DNA from: Streptococcus catagoni
GTDB lineage: Bacteria; Bacillota; Bacilli; Lactobacillales; Streptococcaceae
DNA: 64,000 nucleotides
NCBI RefSeq assembly: GCF_011421425.1
Contig: NZ_WPCW01000001.1
Coordinates: forward strand, 372,001-436,000
Direction: 5' to 3'
Shown: positions 8,907-18,724 of the stretch, in pieces
Numbering within the stretch: position 1 is the stretch's first letter
Layout of the letters: every line of letters begins with the position of its first letter
Notes under the pieces: model-generated
Databases searched by the model: none
What the model was told of the DNA's origin: nothing
The model's input: the letters and a program-made list of their open reading frames with translations, nothing else
Program-made: the position numbers and the translations under genes

Positions 8907-10210
8907 TATCTATCCTCCATATCAAATGCTTTAAATTTTTTAAAGGTGATTAATGACACTGAAATCACAATCACTGAAATAATTAAGGTGACTGCTGATG
9001 CCATTGAAAACTGTGGTGAGGTTTGAGTGGTTAACTTATAAATCCACGAAATCAAAATATCTGTTGTACCTGCCCCACCACCTACAGTACCTGGTCCTCC
9101 ATTATTAAAGAGATAAATAATAGAGAAATTATTAAAATTAAAGGTGTACTGAGAAATTAATGTTGGAGCTGCAACTGCAAAGATCATTGGCATGGTGATA
9201 TGGCGAAACTTCTGCAAGACCGTTGCTCCATCCACTGTAGCAGCTTCATATAAGTCAGATGGAATGGACTGCAAAATACCTGAGACGAGAATGTAGATAT
9301 AGGGAAAGCCCAACCATCCCTGGATCATAATAACAGCCACTTTTGTCCAAAATGGATCAGTTTTCCAAGGAATAATACCAAAATCTACAAAAGGAAGGAA
9401 TTTTTCTATAAAAGGAAGAACCTGAACGTTCATTGCTCCGATAGAATCATTGAAAAAATTACCAAAACTCATGATAGAAATGAAGGCTGGAACAGCCCAT
9501 GGCAGTAAGAAAATCACTCCAAAAAGACGTTTACCTTTAATAAAAGATTGATTGCTAATAACTGCTGTAGCAATCCCTATGACAATCTGAAGACTGGTTG
9601 CTGCTAAGGTCCAAATGATGGTCCATGATAAGACAGAGGTAAAAGCAGCTTTAAAAGTGCTTAACTCTAGAATATTCAGGAAGTTTTTAAAACCAACCCA
9701 ATCTAGCAAACGATAAGGCGGAATATGCCTAAAATCATAATTGGTAAAAGCAATTAATAAAGTCACTAAGACTGGAAAAATAATTGCAAAAGCCATGGCC
9801 AAATAAGCCGGTATGATAAGCATATAGGGAAAGCCTTTTTTATAGACAAGTTCAAGCGTTTCCTTAGCACTTATAGGAATCTTTTGTCCTGCATTAATTT
9901 GACGAGCAACAATTTTTGCATCTCTCATGGCAACTAAATGAAAAATAACAAATAAAGCCAATAAGATTAGTTGCATTGCGCCCTTTATCAGTAAAAATAA
10001 GGAATGATCTTCCATTGGGGTGCTGCCCAGGCTATACAAGCCATGCAAGGCAGGAAATCCCCATAAAAGAATTTCTAACACTTCCAACAAGAACAATGCT
10101 AATAAAGCTATCCCTTTCACTTTTTGCCTATTATATAATTGACCTAGTCCTGGAATTAGAGATAGCCACATTGCCTGATATGGATTCTGCTTTCTTTTTT
10201 TACCTAACAT
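8906..10210 (-). CDS. malC: Maltodextrin ABC transporter permease MalC (MalF type)
   Basis: A 434-residue MalF-type permease. The N-terminal 120 residues contain extra hydrophobic helices and a short tail ([22 protein letters not shown]), as is usual in Gram-positive MalC. The transport core follows, with the EAA loop [20 protein letters not shown]. It pairs with MalD to move maltodextrins delivered by MalX. It is 75 bases downstream of amyA in the same direction. Length and context match the family. Confidence 0.93.
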   Translation of the reverse strand: MLGKKRKQNPYQAMWLSLIPGLGQLYNRQKVKGIALLALFLLEVLEILLWGFPALHGLYSLGSTPMEDHSLFLLIKGAMQLILLALFVIFHLVAMRDAKIVARQINAGQKIPISAKETLELVYKKGFPYMLIIPAYLAMAFAIIFPVLVTLLIAFTNYDFRHIPPYRLLDWVGFKNFLNILELSTFKAAFTSVLSWTIIWTLAATSLQIVIGIATAVISNQSFIKGKRLFGVIFLLPWAVPAFISIMSFGNFFNDSIGAMNVQVLPFIEKFLPFVDFGIIPWKTDPFWTKVAVIMIQGWLGFPYIYILVSGILQSIPSDLYEAATVDGATVLQKFRHITMPMIFAVAAPTLISQYTFNFNNFSIIYLFNNGGPGTVGGGAGTTDILISWIYKLTTQTSPQFSMASAVTLIISVIVISVSLITFKKFKAFDMEDR

Positions 10211-10285
10211 TTTCTATTCCTCTTTCCATAAACTATTTGAGTTTACCCTCCTTAATTGTACAGAATTCTACTTACGGTGACTAGT

Positions 10286-12418
10286 TTAATTTTTTACTAT
10301 AATGGTCTCTGCCTGATCCTTTGTTTTGATAGTATAGGTGTCATTACTAGTCCATAAAGCATTTCCATTACTATCTTTTTTAACAAGCTTGCAGTTTATA
10401 CTTTGGTTGATTGGTAAATTAACATCAAAGAACCAGTTTGGATACTTGGCAATTGATGCTGTGTTATTAAACATTGGACCAATAGCTCTGCTATTATCAT
10501 TAGCTCCTAATTCAAAGGCATCGCCCACAATATATAACTGCTCACCTGGTTGTGTCTCGAAATTATTGACCATTAAGCGTACTGGTATTTGTTTATCTGT
10601 CAATACTTCAAACCCTTTGTAGACATTACTTTTTTCTTGCTTAGCATTGGCTACTGATATATCGTAATAACCTGCTTTTACATTTGGAACCTTTAATTTA
10701 ATAAGTGTATCTGACCAAGAGACAATATCTGCCGCTACTCCTCCAAAAGATATTTGTCCTTGACTTGTTCCAAATCCCTGTCCTGAGATAGTGATCTCAT
10801 TACCAACAAGACCTATTGAAGCATCAACATCACCAAGCTGTGGGCTGTTGTCTTTGCCTTCATAAGTCCAAACTGCCACTTGGCCTGGGCCCAAATCAAA
10901 AGTATCAATTTTTCCACCACTTGTTACAGATAATTGTTTACCTCCAAGGAGTCCTCCCAATTTATCTTCATATTTATTAACTGGTAGAGAAGTTTTGGCA
11001 TCCTTTATTTGATAACTATTTGTCTGGTCTTTATTGACAGCTACCAATGCAACGCTATTTCCAAATTTACGTTCAAATACTAAGACCTGATCATTAATCC
11101 AACGTTGTTCTGTCCCTCCATAAGCTAGAGCTTGATTTTGCTTTCTCAATGGAGCCAATTTGCTAATAACCTTATATGCCACGGAATCTTTATTAAAAGA
11201 TGGCATATCTCCTCGATTTTCTGGATCATTAGCTCCTTGGGCGTATTGCTCTGATCCATAATAAAGATTAGGAACACCACGTGAAGTCAATAATAAGGCA
11301 TAGGCTTGGTTAACAGCTGTTTGATTGCCAGCAACTTTGGTAGCAAAACGTTCCATATCATGGTTGTCAATGAAAGTGACCTGATCTGAAACTTCCTTAA
11401 ATTCTGTTTCCGTAGCCTTAATCAGATTGTAAAAATCATGCATGGACGCTGACATGTCTGTGTATAATCGTCTGACTGAGTGAGCAAACCTAAAGTCTAA
11501 AAGCCCCATTCCACTGGTATTAGCAAAAGTAGTCATTTGAGGATCATTGAATCCTCCTTCAGTAAACCATTCTCCAAAGGTAAAGACATTATGTTTTTCA
11601 TAGATATGACTGAGCCAGTTTTTCTGCCATCCCTGAGACATATGTTTAACAGCATCGACACGAATACCATCTATACCCATATCTAGCCATTTATCAACCG
11701 CTCCCTTTAGATAGTTGTCAACAGTGGGATTAACATTATTAAGATCGGCTAAACCATACATAGAATGGTAAATTGAATTTTCATAAGTTGTAAAATCAGT
11801 CCATGATTCATGATTAAAAAGCTTTTGCTTATCATCAGTAAACTTACCAACTAAGGTACCATCCTTGTATAGAGCCCCATCTTCTGGAAAAGTTAAGTCT
11901 TTGCATTCTGCTGTTGACGTATGATTAGGAGCAAAATCAATAACAACTTTAATATTTTTGGCATGCGCTATTTCAATCAATTGTTTAAAGTCGTTCATGT
12001 TCCCAAAATGGCTATTTGTTCTATAGAAATCCTTGCCCCAATAGCCATGGTAAGCAGCACCTTGATTTGAAGGATCAACACTATCAATATTTTCAACGGG
12101 CGAAGAAATCCAAATGGCAGAAATCCCCATATCAGTCAGATAGCCATCATTAATTTTATTAATAATACCTTTCCAATCTCCCCCGTGATATTTCTTAGGA
12201 TCATTCTTATCAAAAATATTTCCCTGTCCATTATTTGAACTGTCCCCATCATTAAATCGATCTGTAACGATCTGATAAATGGAATCTGTCGAAAAATCTG
12301 CTTTATTAGTAACTGATTGATTATCAGAGGCAGAAACTGGCAAGGAAACAGATAGGAAACCAAGTAACATCATGCCAGTTGTTAACCACTTGGGAGACCT
12401 TAAATTAATATTTTTCAT
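10286..12418 (-). CDS. amyA: Secreted cyclomaltodextrin glucanotransferase-like alpha-amylase AmyA
   Basis: A 710-residue GH13 enzyme with a signal peptide (about residues 1-30, cleavage near VSASDN). It has a TIM barrel with catalytic Asp in DGIRVDAVKHM, Glu in FTFGEWF and Asp in FIDNHDMERF, then an all-beta C domain, an IPT/TIG domain (about 525-605) and a C-terminal starch-binding CBM20-like domain (about 610-705). This A-B-C-D-E layout is that of cyclodextrin glucanotransferases. It acts outside the cell on starch or glycogen and yields dextrins for MalX. Whether it mainly cyclizes or hydrolyses cannot be told from sequence. Adjacent to amyB with a 27-base gap. Confidence 0.92.
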   Translation of the reverse strand: MKNINLRSPKWLTTGMMLLGFLSVSLPVSASDNQSVTNKADFSTDSIYQIVTDRFNDGDSSNNGQGNIFDKNDPKKYHGGDWKGIINKINDGYLTDMGISAIWISSPVENIDSVDPSNQGAAYHGYWGKDFYRTNSHFGNMNDFKQLIEIAHAKNIKVVIDFAPNHTSTAECKDLTFPEDGALYKDGTLVGKFTDDKQKLFNHESWTDFTTYENSIYHSMYGLADLNNVNPTVDNYLKGAVDKWLDMGIDGIRVDAVKHMSQGWQKNWLSHIYEKHNVFTFGEWFTEGGFNDPQMTTFANTSGMGLLDFRFAHSVRRLYTDMSASMHDFYNLIKATETEFKEVSDQVTFIDNHDMERFATKVAGNQTAVNQAYALLLTSRGVPNLYYGSEQYAQGANDPENRGDMPSFNKDSVAYKVISKLAPLRKQNQALAYGGTEQRWINDQVLVFERKFGNSVALVAVNKDQTNSYQIKDAKTSLPVNKYEDKLGGLLGGKQLSVTSGGKIDTFDLGPGQVAVWTYEGKDNSPQLGDVDASIGLVGNEITISGQGFGTSQGQISFGGVAADIVSWSDTLIKLKVPNVKAGYYDISVANAKQEKSNVYKGFEVLTDKQIPVRLMVNNFETQPGEQLYIVGDAFELGANDNSRAIGPMFNNTASIAKYPNWFFDVNLPINQSINCKLVKKDSNGNALWTSNDTYTIKTKDQAETIIVKN

Positions 12419-12445
12419 AAATTCTTCCTTTCTAAACAGAGTATC

Positions 12446-14149
12446 CTAATGTTCAATAACAATATAACCTCCACAAAGCAACTGCTTATTTGCTTCATCT
12501 ACTTTATTTGCAGTTATAATCCGTCCTTTTTCCTCAATAGAATAAGGATTTAGACTGTTATTGATAATGAGCGTAATGACCTTATCTCCTAAAAGGCGTT
12601 TAATCAATAGACAATCTCCCTGACTATCTATAGTAATCCTACCTTCTTGAATAAGGTCTAATTGACGAAGAGCTATAATGCTCTTAACTTTCTTGAAAAA
12701 ATCTTGGTCCCACTCTTTATTATCCCAATTAAAACCACGGCGACAATCAGGATCATATCCCCCTTCCATGGCTAATTCGGTTCCATAATAAATACAAGGA
12801 ATTCCCATAAATGTAAAAAGCAAAGCTAAAGCAGCCAACAATTTGTCCTTAGATCCTTTCACCTGTGTGAAAAAGCGGTGCGTATCATGAGAATCAAGTA
12901 GGTTTAAATTCATACGATTAACCTGCCAGGTATTTCTCATCAGAATATTGCTTAATTTTTCAGCCATTCCTTTTGAATCAATCGTCTCAAAAGCAAAATA
13001 GTCTAGACAAGATTTGGTAAAAGCATAATTCATAATGCCATCATATTGGTCCCCAGCCAAATAAGGATAGGCATCATGCCAATTTTCACCAATTAAAATA
13101 GCATCTTCTTTTTCAGCCTTGATGGCTTTACGGAAACGTCGCCAAAAATCATGAGAGACCTCATCAGAAACATCTAAACGCCAACCGTCTATTGCAAATT
13201 CCTTAATCCAATAGAGTCCAACTTCAATCAGATAATCCTGTACATCTTTATTAGAAGTATTCCACTTTGGCATATAGTGACATCCTGCAAAAGTTTCATA
13301 ATTGACCAAGTCCAATGATGGATGATCATCGTGAGGCATAAACCAATCAAAAAATCTTGAGTTTTTACCATGAAGGAGGACATCCTGAAATTCAACTATA
13401 TCACTACTTGCATGGTTAAAAACTGCATCTAAGATGATTTTTATTCCCATTTGATGGGCAGACTCAATCAAATTTTGAAGATCATACTTACTTCCAAATT
13501 GAGGATCAATAGCATAATAATCACTAATATCATATTTGTGGTTACTGATTGATTGGAACATAGGAGTTAAGTAAATAACAGTGATCCCTAATTCCTTGAG
13601 GTAGCCTAATTTATCAGTAATCCCCTTTAAATCACCACCGGCAAAGCTTTGAGGTAAGGGTTTATCTAGCCAGTTCATATTAATGTAGGAACTATCTTTT
13701 TCCCAATCCCCACGATTAAAGCGATCAATGAAAATTTGGTAAAAAACAGCATCTTTAGTCCAAGGAATCAGATGATGAATGTCAACCTCATTAATGTAAG
13801 GCATCTGAAAGAAATTATAAAAGCCATTTGAAAAATCGTAAGTATCAGTAAGACCATCCTCACTAAAATAGTAAGTTTTACCACTTTCCTCGATTTTAAA
13901 TATATAGGCTAATCTCACGTCATCAAGTCTTAACGTTGTCTCATAATAAGCATGCGTATGATCTCTAAAAGTTACTGACATCTCAAGCTCTTCTTGATAA
14001 TCATGGTAACCATACTTAGGACCATAAAGTAAGCTAACTTTAATCTGAGTATCCTCTTTTGCAACACGTAATCGAATGACAAGTTCCTTTTGAGATATTG
14101 GAAAGCAGTATCTCGAATCAGGGATATGTAACATTCCGGCAATATTCAT
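12446..14149 (-). CDS. amyB: Neopullulanase/cyclomaltodextrinase AmyB
   Basis: A 567-residue cytoplasmic GH13_20 enzyme with no signal peptide. It has an N-terminal CBM34-like domain (about 1-110) and a catalytic barrel with Asp in DGWRLDVSDEV, Glu in LIGENWHDA and Asp in NLLDSHDTHRF. It hydrolyses cyclodextrins and pullulan-type oligomers imported by MalXCD. I place the start at the ATG at 14149 (MNIAGMLH), because a GTG four codons upstream overlaps the GGAGG that serves this ATG. The gap to malX (about 150 bases) can form a stem-loop after the malX stop, which may protect the malX message. Confidence 0.92.
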   Translation of the reverse strand: MNIAGMLHIPDSRYCFPISQKELVIRLRVAKEDTQIKVSLLYGPKYGYHDYQEELEMSVTFRDHTHAYYETTLRLDDVRLAYIFKIEESGKTYYFSEDGLTDTYDFSNGFYNFFQMPYINEVDIHHLIPWTKDAVFYQIFIDRFNRGDWEKDSSYINMNWLDKPLPQSFAGGDLKGITDKLGYLKELGITVIYLTPMFQSISNHKYDISDYYAIDPQFGSKYDLQNLIESAHQMGIKIILDAVFNHASSDIVEFQDVLLHGKNSRFFDWFMPHDDHPSLDLVNYETFAGCHYMPKWNTSNKDVQDYLIEVGLYWIKEFAIDGWRLDVSDEVSHDFWRRFRKAIKAEKEDAILIGENWHDAYPYLAGDQYDGIMNYAFTKSCLDYFAFETIDSKGMAEKLSNILMRNTWQVNRMNLNLLDSHDTHRFFTQVKGSKDKLLAALALLFTFMGIPCIYYGTELAMEGGYDPDCRRGFNWDNKEWDQDFFKKVKSIIALRQLDLIQEGRITIDSQGDCLLIKRLLGDKVITLIINNSLNPYSIEEKGRIITANKVDEANKQLLCGGYIVIEH

Positions 14150-14298
14150 CTTTACCTCCACTCATGAATGAGTTTTATTTGACATTTTTCTAGAAAAAGG
14201 AATGGTATAAATATGCAGATCTCCTATCCTTTTCCAAATCTTTTGAAAACAAAGAAATAGAGGCTTAGGGAACTTTTATCCCAACCTCCCTTTCTTTA

Positions 14299-15561
14299 TT
14301 ATTCAGTGTATTTTTGCTCAATAGCTACTTTAATTGTTTTAGCGGCTTCTTTAGCGGCTTTAGAAGCTTCTTTTTTGCCAGAAGCAACATTGAAGAACAT
14401 GTTTGCTCCAGGTTCCCAAACCTCAGACATTTGTGGAATGTTAGGCATTGGTTGTGCGCTAGCAAATTGGTTAACAACTGCCTTGGTCAATTCATTGCCT
14501 TGTTTTAAAGCAGAGTTTCTAGCTGTAAGATTAGCTGGAATTTCTTGAGTCTTATCATAGAAACGTTTTTGATTTTCAGCATTTGTTACATAATCAAGGA
14601 ATTTCTGGGCAGCTGTTTTAGCTTTAGAATAGTTAGAAACAACCCAGGCTTTTCCGCCAGCAAAAGTTTTATATTTTTCACCGTTAGCAAGAGTTGGAAT
14701 TTCAAGGACACCAAAATTCACACCTGCATCTTTAAATGAGCTGGCTGCCCAAGGACCATCAATGATCACACCTGCTTTTTTAGAAATGAATTGTTCAGTA
14801 ATGAAATCTCCAGCTTTTTTAGCATCACGCATTCCTTGAGGCCATACTTCATACCATTTCTTAGCATAGTTCAAACCATTAATAGTACCTTCATTGCCAA
14901 TACCTATATCACTTGGCTTAGTACCTTTATCACCGAAAATATAACTACCGTATCCAGCAATCAAACCATAACCATAGTAAAAATCAGTCCATTTAGCTAA
15001 AAAACCAACTGTTTTCCCTGGCTCAGAAGCAAAAGAAAATTTAGGATCTTTTTGTAATTCTTCAAGTTCTGCAAAGGTTTTCGGAGCTTTGGCAACTAAA
15101 TCTTTATTATAGTAAGCAACTAGAGTTTCAACAACATTTGGTGCTCCATAGACCTTACCGTTAATAGTGACTAATTTTTTGACTGTATCATCATAGTCTT
15201 TGCTATTTCCTAGCTTAACTTCAGAAATTTGACCTTCTGTTCCAAGTCCACCGACACGATCATAAGGAGCTAGAAAAACATCTGGTGAGGCCCCTGTTGG
15301 CCCATCTGTTGACAGTTTATCAAGGGTATCCATCATACCTTCTTTTTTAACTTTAACAGTAACCTTGGCTGATTTTTCAAAGTCGCCCTTAATAGCATTA
15401 ATATAATCAGCGTAATTTTCATCTACTGAAACAACAATTGTTTTGTCATCAGATTCTTTTGTTTTCTTAGTAGTATCACCGCTACCACAAGCTGTTAAGA
15501 CACACAGCGAGGTCAATGAGACCATTCCTAGAATAGATGTTTTTTTCCAATTCCATGACAT
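14299..15561 (-). CDS. malX: Maltodextrin-binding lipoprotein MalX (MalE)
   Basis: A 420-residue substrate-binding lipoprotein with a lipobox ending LTAC (Cys25), processed by signal peptidase II and tethered to the membrane. The mature domain is a family 1 sugar-binding fold (IVVSVDENYADYINAI, GKAWVVSNYSKAKTAAQKFLDYV). It collects maltodextrins for MalC-MalD. It is the first gene of the operon, just downstream of a strong regulated promoter, which fits the need for excess binding protein. The CDS is followed by a G/C-richer stem-loop within the malX-amyB gap. Confidence 0.94.
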   Translation of the reverse strand: MSWNWKKTSILGMVSLTSLCVLTACGSGDTTKKTKESDDKTIVVSVDENYADYINAIKGDFEKSAKVTVKVKKEGMMDTLDKLSTDGPTGASPDVFLAPYDRVGGLGTEGQISEVKLGNSKDYDDTVKKLVTINGKVYGAPNVVETLVAYYNKDLVAKAPKTFAELEELQKDPKFSFASEPGKTVGFLAKWTDFYYGYGLIAGYGSYIFGDKGTKPSDIGIGNEGTINGLNYAKKWYEVWPQGMRDAKKAGDFITEQFISKKAGVIIDGPWAASSFKDAGVNFGVLEIPTLANGEKYKTFAGGKAWVVSNYSKAKTAAQKFLDYVTNAENQKRFYDKTQEIPANLTARNSALKQGNELTKAVVNQFASAQPMPNIPQMSEVWEPGANMFFNVASGKKEASKAAKEAAKTIKVAIEQKYTE

Positions 15562-15671
15562 AATAAAATTCCCTCCTAAAAATTAGTCCCTTACTAAGAC
15601 TGGGTAAAATTGCTTAAAATTGGGTAGAGTCCAAAATAAAGTGCACAAAACTAACTTTATTTAACAATATC

Positions 15672-15687
15672 ACTTAAACGTTTAAGT
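15672..15687. promoter_or_regulatory. Palindromic LacI-type operator at the malX start point
   Basis: ACTTAAACGTTTAAGT is a perfect 16-bp palindrome with the central CG typical of LacI-family operators. It begins seven bases beyond the -10 box and so covers the start point. It is the probable binding site of a maltose regulator (MalR or the adjacent short LacI protein). Confidence 0.75.
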
Positions 15688-15694
15688 TAATCTA

Positions 15695-15723
15695 ATATTA
15701 CCGTAATCGCTTACATTTGTCAA
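15695..15723 (-). promoter_or_regulatory. malX operon promoter
   Basis: On the minus strand TTGACA (15718-15723) and TATAAT-like TAATAT (15695-15700) are 17 bases apart, a near-consensus SigA promoter. It drives malX and probably the whole operon. Confidence 0.85.
15702..15716 (-). promoter_or_regulatory. cre site (CcpA) inside the malX promoter
   Basis: ATGTAAGCGATTACG fits the catabolite-response consensus WTGNAARCGNWWWCA except for the last base. It lies wholly between the -35 and -10 boxes, where CcpA would exclude RNA polymerase when glucose is present. Confidence 0.75.
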
Positions 15724-15881
15724 TGGCTTTTCTTTAGTTTTAAAAAATATTTTAGGATCATTTATTTCCATAAATAAAAATTATCAAACCAAGGACTGAT
15801 CTCAGCTTAGAGAAAAAAGCTTTTTTGATCCTTTTCTTAGCTGGTCTGGGAAAGCCATTTCCTTTTAAAGATTCCATTTCC

Positions 15882-15998
15882 CTAAGCTTTCAGATCCTCT
15901 TCTATAGCTGAAATAAAGCCACTCTCACCATCTTTAATAGCTTCACTAGCTTCCTCACTATTTTTGTCCATCAGAGGATCTCTCTGAGAAATAACAGC
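15882..15998 (-). pseudogene. Possible remnant of a degraded coding sequence
   Basis: In the 15724-16080 gap the minus strand has a 38-codon open stretch ending in TAG. It is acidic (NSEEASEAIKDGESG and ISAIEEDLKA), with an internal ATG giving 29 residues but no ribosome site. The residue composition is protein-like, but I recognise no family. It is best read as a leftover of a decayed gene, and chance is possible. The rest of the gap shows no gene. Confidence 0.3.
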
Positions 15999-16115
15999 TT
16001 AAGAAACTTTACTCTTGAGATTTTCCAATATAGTAGAAAGTCAGACTGTTTCTCCTTTCTTAATCTTTGGCTGATTATATGATATAATGGTTTAATTCAC
16101 TACAGAGGAGCAATA

Positions 16116-17357
16116 ATGTATCAAGATCCCGTTAAAAATTTGAAATTGGCCAAGCGTGGGCCCATAGTTAGTATCTTTGCTTACTTGTTATTAAGCTTAG
16201 CCAAATTAATTAGTGGTTACTTTCTCAATTCAAATTCCCTTATCGCAGATGGTTTTAACAACTTGTCAGATATTGTTGGAAATGTCTCCTTGCTTATTGG
16301 TCTACACTTAGCCAGTCAGCCAGCCGATGCTAATCACCGCTTTGGACATTGGAAGTTCGAAGATTTATCTAGTTTAATAACATCTTTTATCATGTTTATT
16401 GTTGGTTTTCAGGTTCTGATCCAGACTGTCCAAAACATTTTCTATGGTAAAACAAGTCCCGTTGATCCCTTAGGTGCTATAGTTGGTGTCATATCAGCAA
16501 TTGTTATGCTCTTGGTTTACTTTTACAATAGATGGTTATCTAAAAAGGTTAAATCCAGTGCTCTGGTAGCAGCTTCTAAGGATAACTTATCAGATGCTAT
16601 AACATCAATCGGTACTTCCATTGCTATTCTTGCAGCTTCTCTGAAATTGCCTATCATTGATAGGATAGCGGCTATTATTATTACCTTTTTTATCTTAAAA
16701 ACAGCCTTTGATATTTTTATGCAAAGTGCCTTTAGTCTTTCAGATGGCTTTGATAATAAGCATTTAAAACAATATGAAGCTGCTATTTTACAAATTCCTA
16801 AAATACTTGCTGTCAAATCACAGAGAGGTCGAACTTATGGCAGCAATGTCTATCTGGATATCGTTTTAGAGATGCATCCTGATCTTTCAGTCTACAAAAG
16901 TCACGCCATTACTGAACAAGTTGAACAACTCCTAAGTGATCGATTCTCTGTTTATGATATTGACATCCACGTGGAACCTTCTCAATTACCAGAAGATGAT
17001 AAACTTGATCATATTGAGAAAATCTTGTCACGAAATGAAAAATACATTCTCTCTAAAATTCCTGATTATGAAAATCTCATTGATAAAGCCTTTCACTTTA
17101 TTGATCAAGAAGGTAAGATTTATGACCGCCAACAGTTTTTAGCATTTGAAAATCACTACTCCAGTCATTTTCAAAATTTCACTATCCAATCCATTAGTCA
17201 AAAGACCAAATTAATCACTTATGAATTGGAAGGAAGTCGTCATAGCAGTATTTGGCGGCGAAATGAGACCTGGTTTTTAGTATTCCATCAGCTTAGTTCG
17301 AAAAAGGCAAAGCATCAGCAAAAAAACAAGTATATGGTCAAAAAGCTAAAGCCCTAG
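16116..17357 (+). CDS. mntE: Manganese efflux protein MntE (cation diffusion facilitator)
   Basis: A 413-residue CDF transporter with six predicted helices in the first 210 residues and a C-terminal cytoplasmic dimerization domain. The transport site residues are in ADGFNNLSD (helix 2) and KDNLSD (helix 5); the Asn/Asp form seen here is typical of streptococcal MntE. The stretches QPADANHRFGHWK and QRGRTYGSN are also characteristic. The protein exports Mn(II) and protects against manganese toxicity. TATAAT at 16083-16088 and GAGGAG before the ATG support expression from its own promoter. The C-terminal extension (about 300-413) matches the longer streptococcal version. Confidence 0.9.
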   Translation: MYQDPVKNLKLAKRGPIVSIFAYLLLSLAKLISGYFLNSNSLIADGFNNLSDIVGNVSLLIGLHLASQPADANHRFGHWKFEDLSSLITSFIMFIVGFQVLIQTVQNIFYGKTSPVDPLGAIVGVISAIVMLLVYFYNRWLSKKVKSSALVAASKDNLSDAITSIGTSIAILAASLKLPIIDRIAAIIITFFILKTAFDIFMQSAFSLSDGFDNKHLKQYEAAILQIPKILAVKSQRGRTYGSNVYLDIVLEMHPDLSVYKSHAITEQVEQLLSDRFSVYDIDIHVEPSQLPEDDKLDHIEKILSRNEKYILSKIPDYENLIDKAFHFIDQEGKIYDRQQFLAFENHYSSHFQNFTIQSISQKTKLITYELEGSRHSSIWRRNETWFLVFHQLSSKKAKHQQKNKYMVKKLKP

Positions 17358-17385
17358 GCTTTAATCCCCTATGCCATAAAAAAAC

Positions 17386-17433
17386 AAAAAGATTGAAGAA
17401 AACTTCCATTTGGACTTTTTCTTCAATCTTTTT
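17386..17433. terminator. Bidirectional terminator between mntE and the CAMP factor gene
   Basis: A near-perfect 17-bp inverted repeat (AAAAAGATTGAAGAAAA with its complement) with a 14-base loop ends both convergent genes. Confidence 0.88.
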
Positions 17434-17456
17434 TACTGTCACCAGTAATTTCTATA

Positions 17457-18227
17457 TTATTGCAATGCTTTAACTAATGCAGCTTGTAGGTTTGCGATTT
17501 CTTGATCAACACCTTGCACTGTAACTGAAGGATTTAATTGCACGCCTACAGCGTGTGTGATGGCTTTATTTAGAGTATTATAAACTTGGAAACTCTTAAC
17601 ATTTAAAACCTTACGGTCTCTTTCAAAACGAGTATGCCAGATTGCCTTATCTAATTTAGACTTAGTATAGATGGTTGCAGTATCTGTTGGTTTTAAATCA
17701 GGGTAGGAAAGAACAGTAGTTTCCAATTTTTTAACAGCTTCTACTTGAGCTTTTATGGAATCTACAGATGCGAAAGGATCAGCTATACGAATAACGAGTT
17801 TTGTTATGCCAAATCCCATATCAATGTGAGCTTGTTGTACTTTATTACTTAGATGATTGGTTGAAAAAACAATGGCTTCGATAACATCGGAAATGGCTTC
17901 AATACGTGTTCCAATGCTTCCTAAATCATATATTGTCTCAGGATTAGCTCTTAGAGATGTTTTCATGTTTTCCACTGCATGGATAGCATTGTTAACAGAT
18001 CTCTCAGCTGTAGTACCTTTAACTTGGCCTTTTAGTGCATCTAGCTGAGCAGTTTCTTCACTAAGAACTTCTTTAAGTTCTTGGCCTTGATTTGACTGAC
18101 TACTTGCTTGAGTCTTGACTGTAACTGGGTTAGCAACTTGATCAGCTTGTACATTTAAAACAGCTGGTGAAAACAATGCTAAACCTGCCACAGTACTTGA
18201 CAAAAATATCATATGTTTAATTTTCAT
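17457..18227 (-). CDS. cfa: CAMP factor (co-haemolysin)
   Basis: A 256-residue secreted protein with a signal peptide (about 1-28, ending NVQADQ). The mature part is almost all helical and matches the CAMP-factor family (Cfa of S. pyogenes, Cfu of S. uberis, Cfb of S. agalactiae), with conserved IYDLGSIGTRIEAISDVIEA and the DKAIWHTRFERDRKVLNVKSF region. CAMP factors bind GPI-anchored proteins and form pores that complete lysis of red cells primed by staphylococcal sphingomyelinase. It is monocistronic. A cre-like site lies just past the promoter, in line with CcpA control of this gene in S. pyogenes. Confidence 0.93.
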   Translation of the reverse strand: MKIKHMIFLSSTVAGLALFSPAVLNVQADQVANPVTVKTQASSQSNQGQELKEVLSEETAQLDALKGQVKGTTAERSVNNAIHAVENMKTSLRANPETIYDLGSIGTRIEAISDVIEAIVFSTNHLSNKVQQAHIDMGFGITKLVIRIADPFASVDSIKAQVEAVKKLETTVLSYPDLKPTDTATIYTKSKLDKAIWHTRFERDRKVLNVKSFQVYNTLNKAITHAVGVQLNPSVTVQGVDQEIANLQAALVKALQ

Positions 18228-18268
18228 CGTTCACTCCTTCTAATGAATTATTGCAATAATCGTAGAAA

Positions 18269-18316
18269 CATAAGCGCTTACAAGCGTATCATACTACTTA
18301 CTTTACCCTCAGTCAA
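18269..18316 (-). promoter_or_regulatory. CAMP factor promoter with overlapping cre-like site
   Basis: On the minus strand TTGACT (18311-18316) and TATGAT (18288-18293) are 17 bases apart. Immediately downstream TTGTAAGCGCTTATG (18269-18283) matches the cre consensus at 13 of 15 positions and would cover the start point. The remaining 18317-18661 interval is AT-rich and shows no gene. Confidence 0.7.
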
Positions 18317-18661
18317 CTATCAACCTCTTAGGCTATTTTTACTTTATTATAAAGCAAAGCCTTATTTTTTAACTTCATTAATTCATTAATCTTATTATAA
18401 GAAAACAACTGATAGAACTTTCTAATTTTCTGAAAAAACACCTGGCTTCAAGGCCGAAATTTTCAAAAGCATCTATTTTTATTTTGAGATAAATGAGTAT
18501 GTCTGACTATTTAACTTAACCAGTTAATTATTCGAGCCTTCAAATCTTTTTAAATAAAAAAAGTTTAAATTTAAAATTAATTATATGGCTTTAAAATAAT
18601 AAGGGTTTTTTCTGAAAAGAGACCGCAACAACTGCTTAGATCTTGGCTTTAAGAAGCCTAT

Positions 18662-18690
18662 AAAAAAAGATACCTGCTAAACAGATATCC
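18662..18690 (-). terminator. Intrinsic terminator of the phnA-like gene
   Basis: On the minus strand GATATCTG and CAGGTATC pair around a six-base loop, followed by seven T. Confidence 0.7.
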
Positions 18691-18724
18691 TTAGGAATCA
18701 CAAGATGAAAATAAGTATTTTTAT

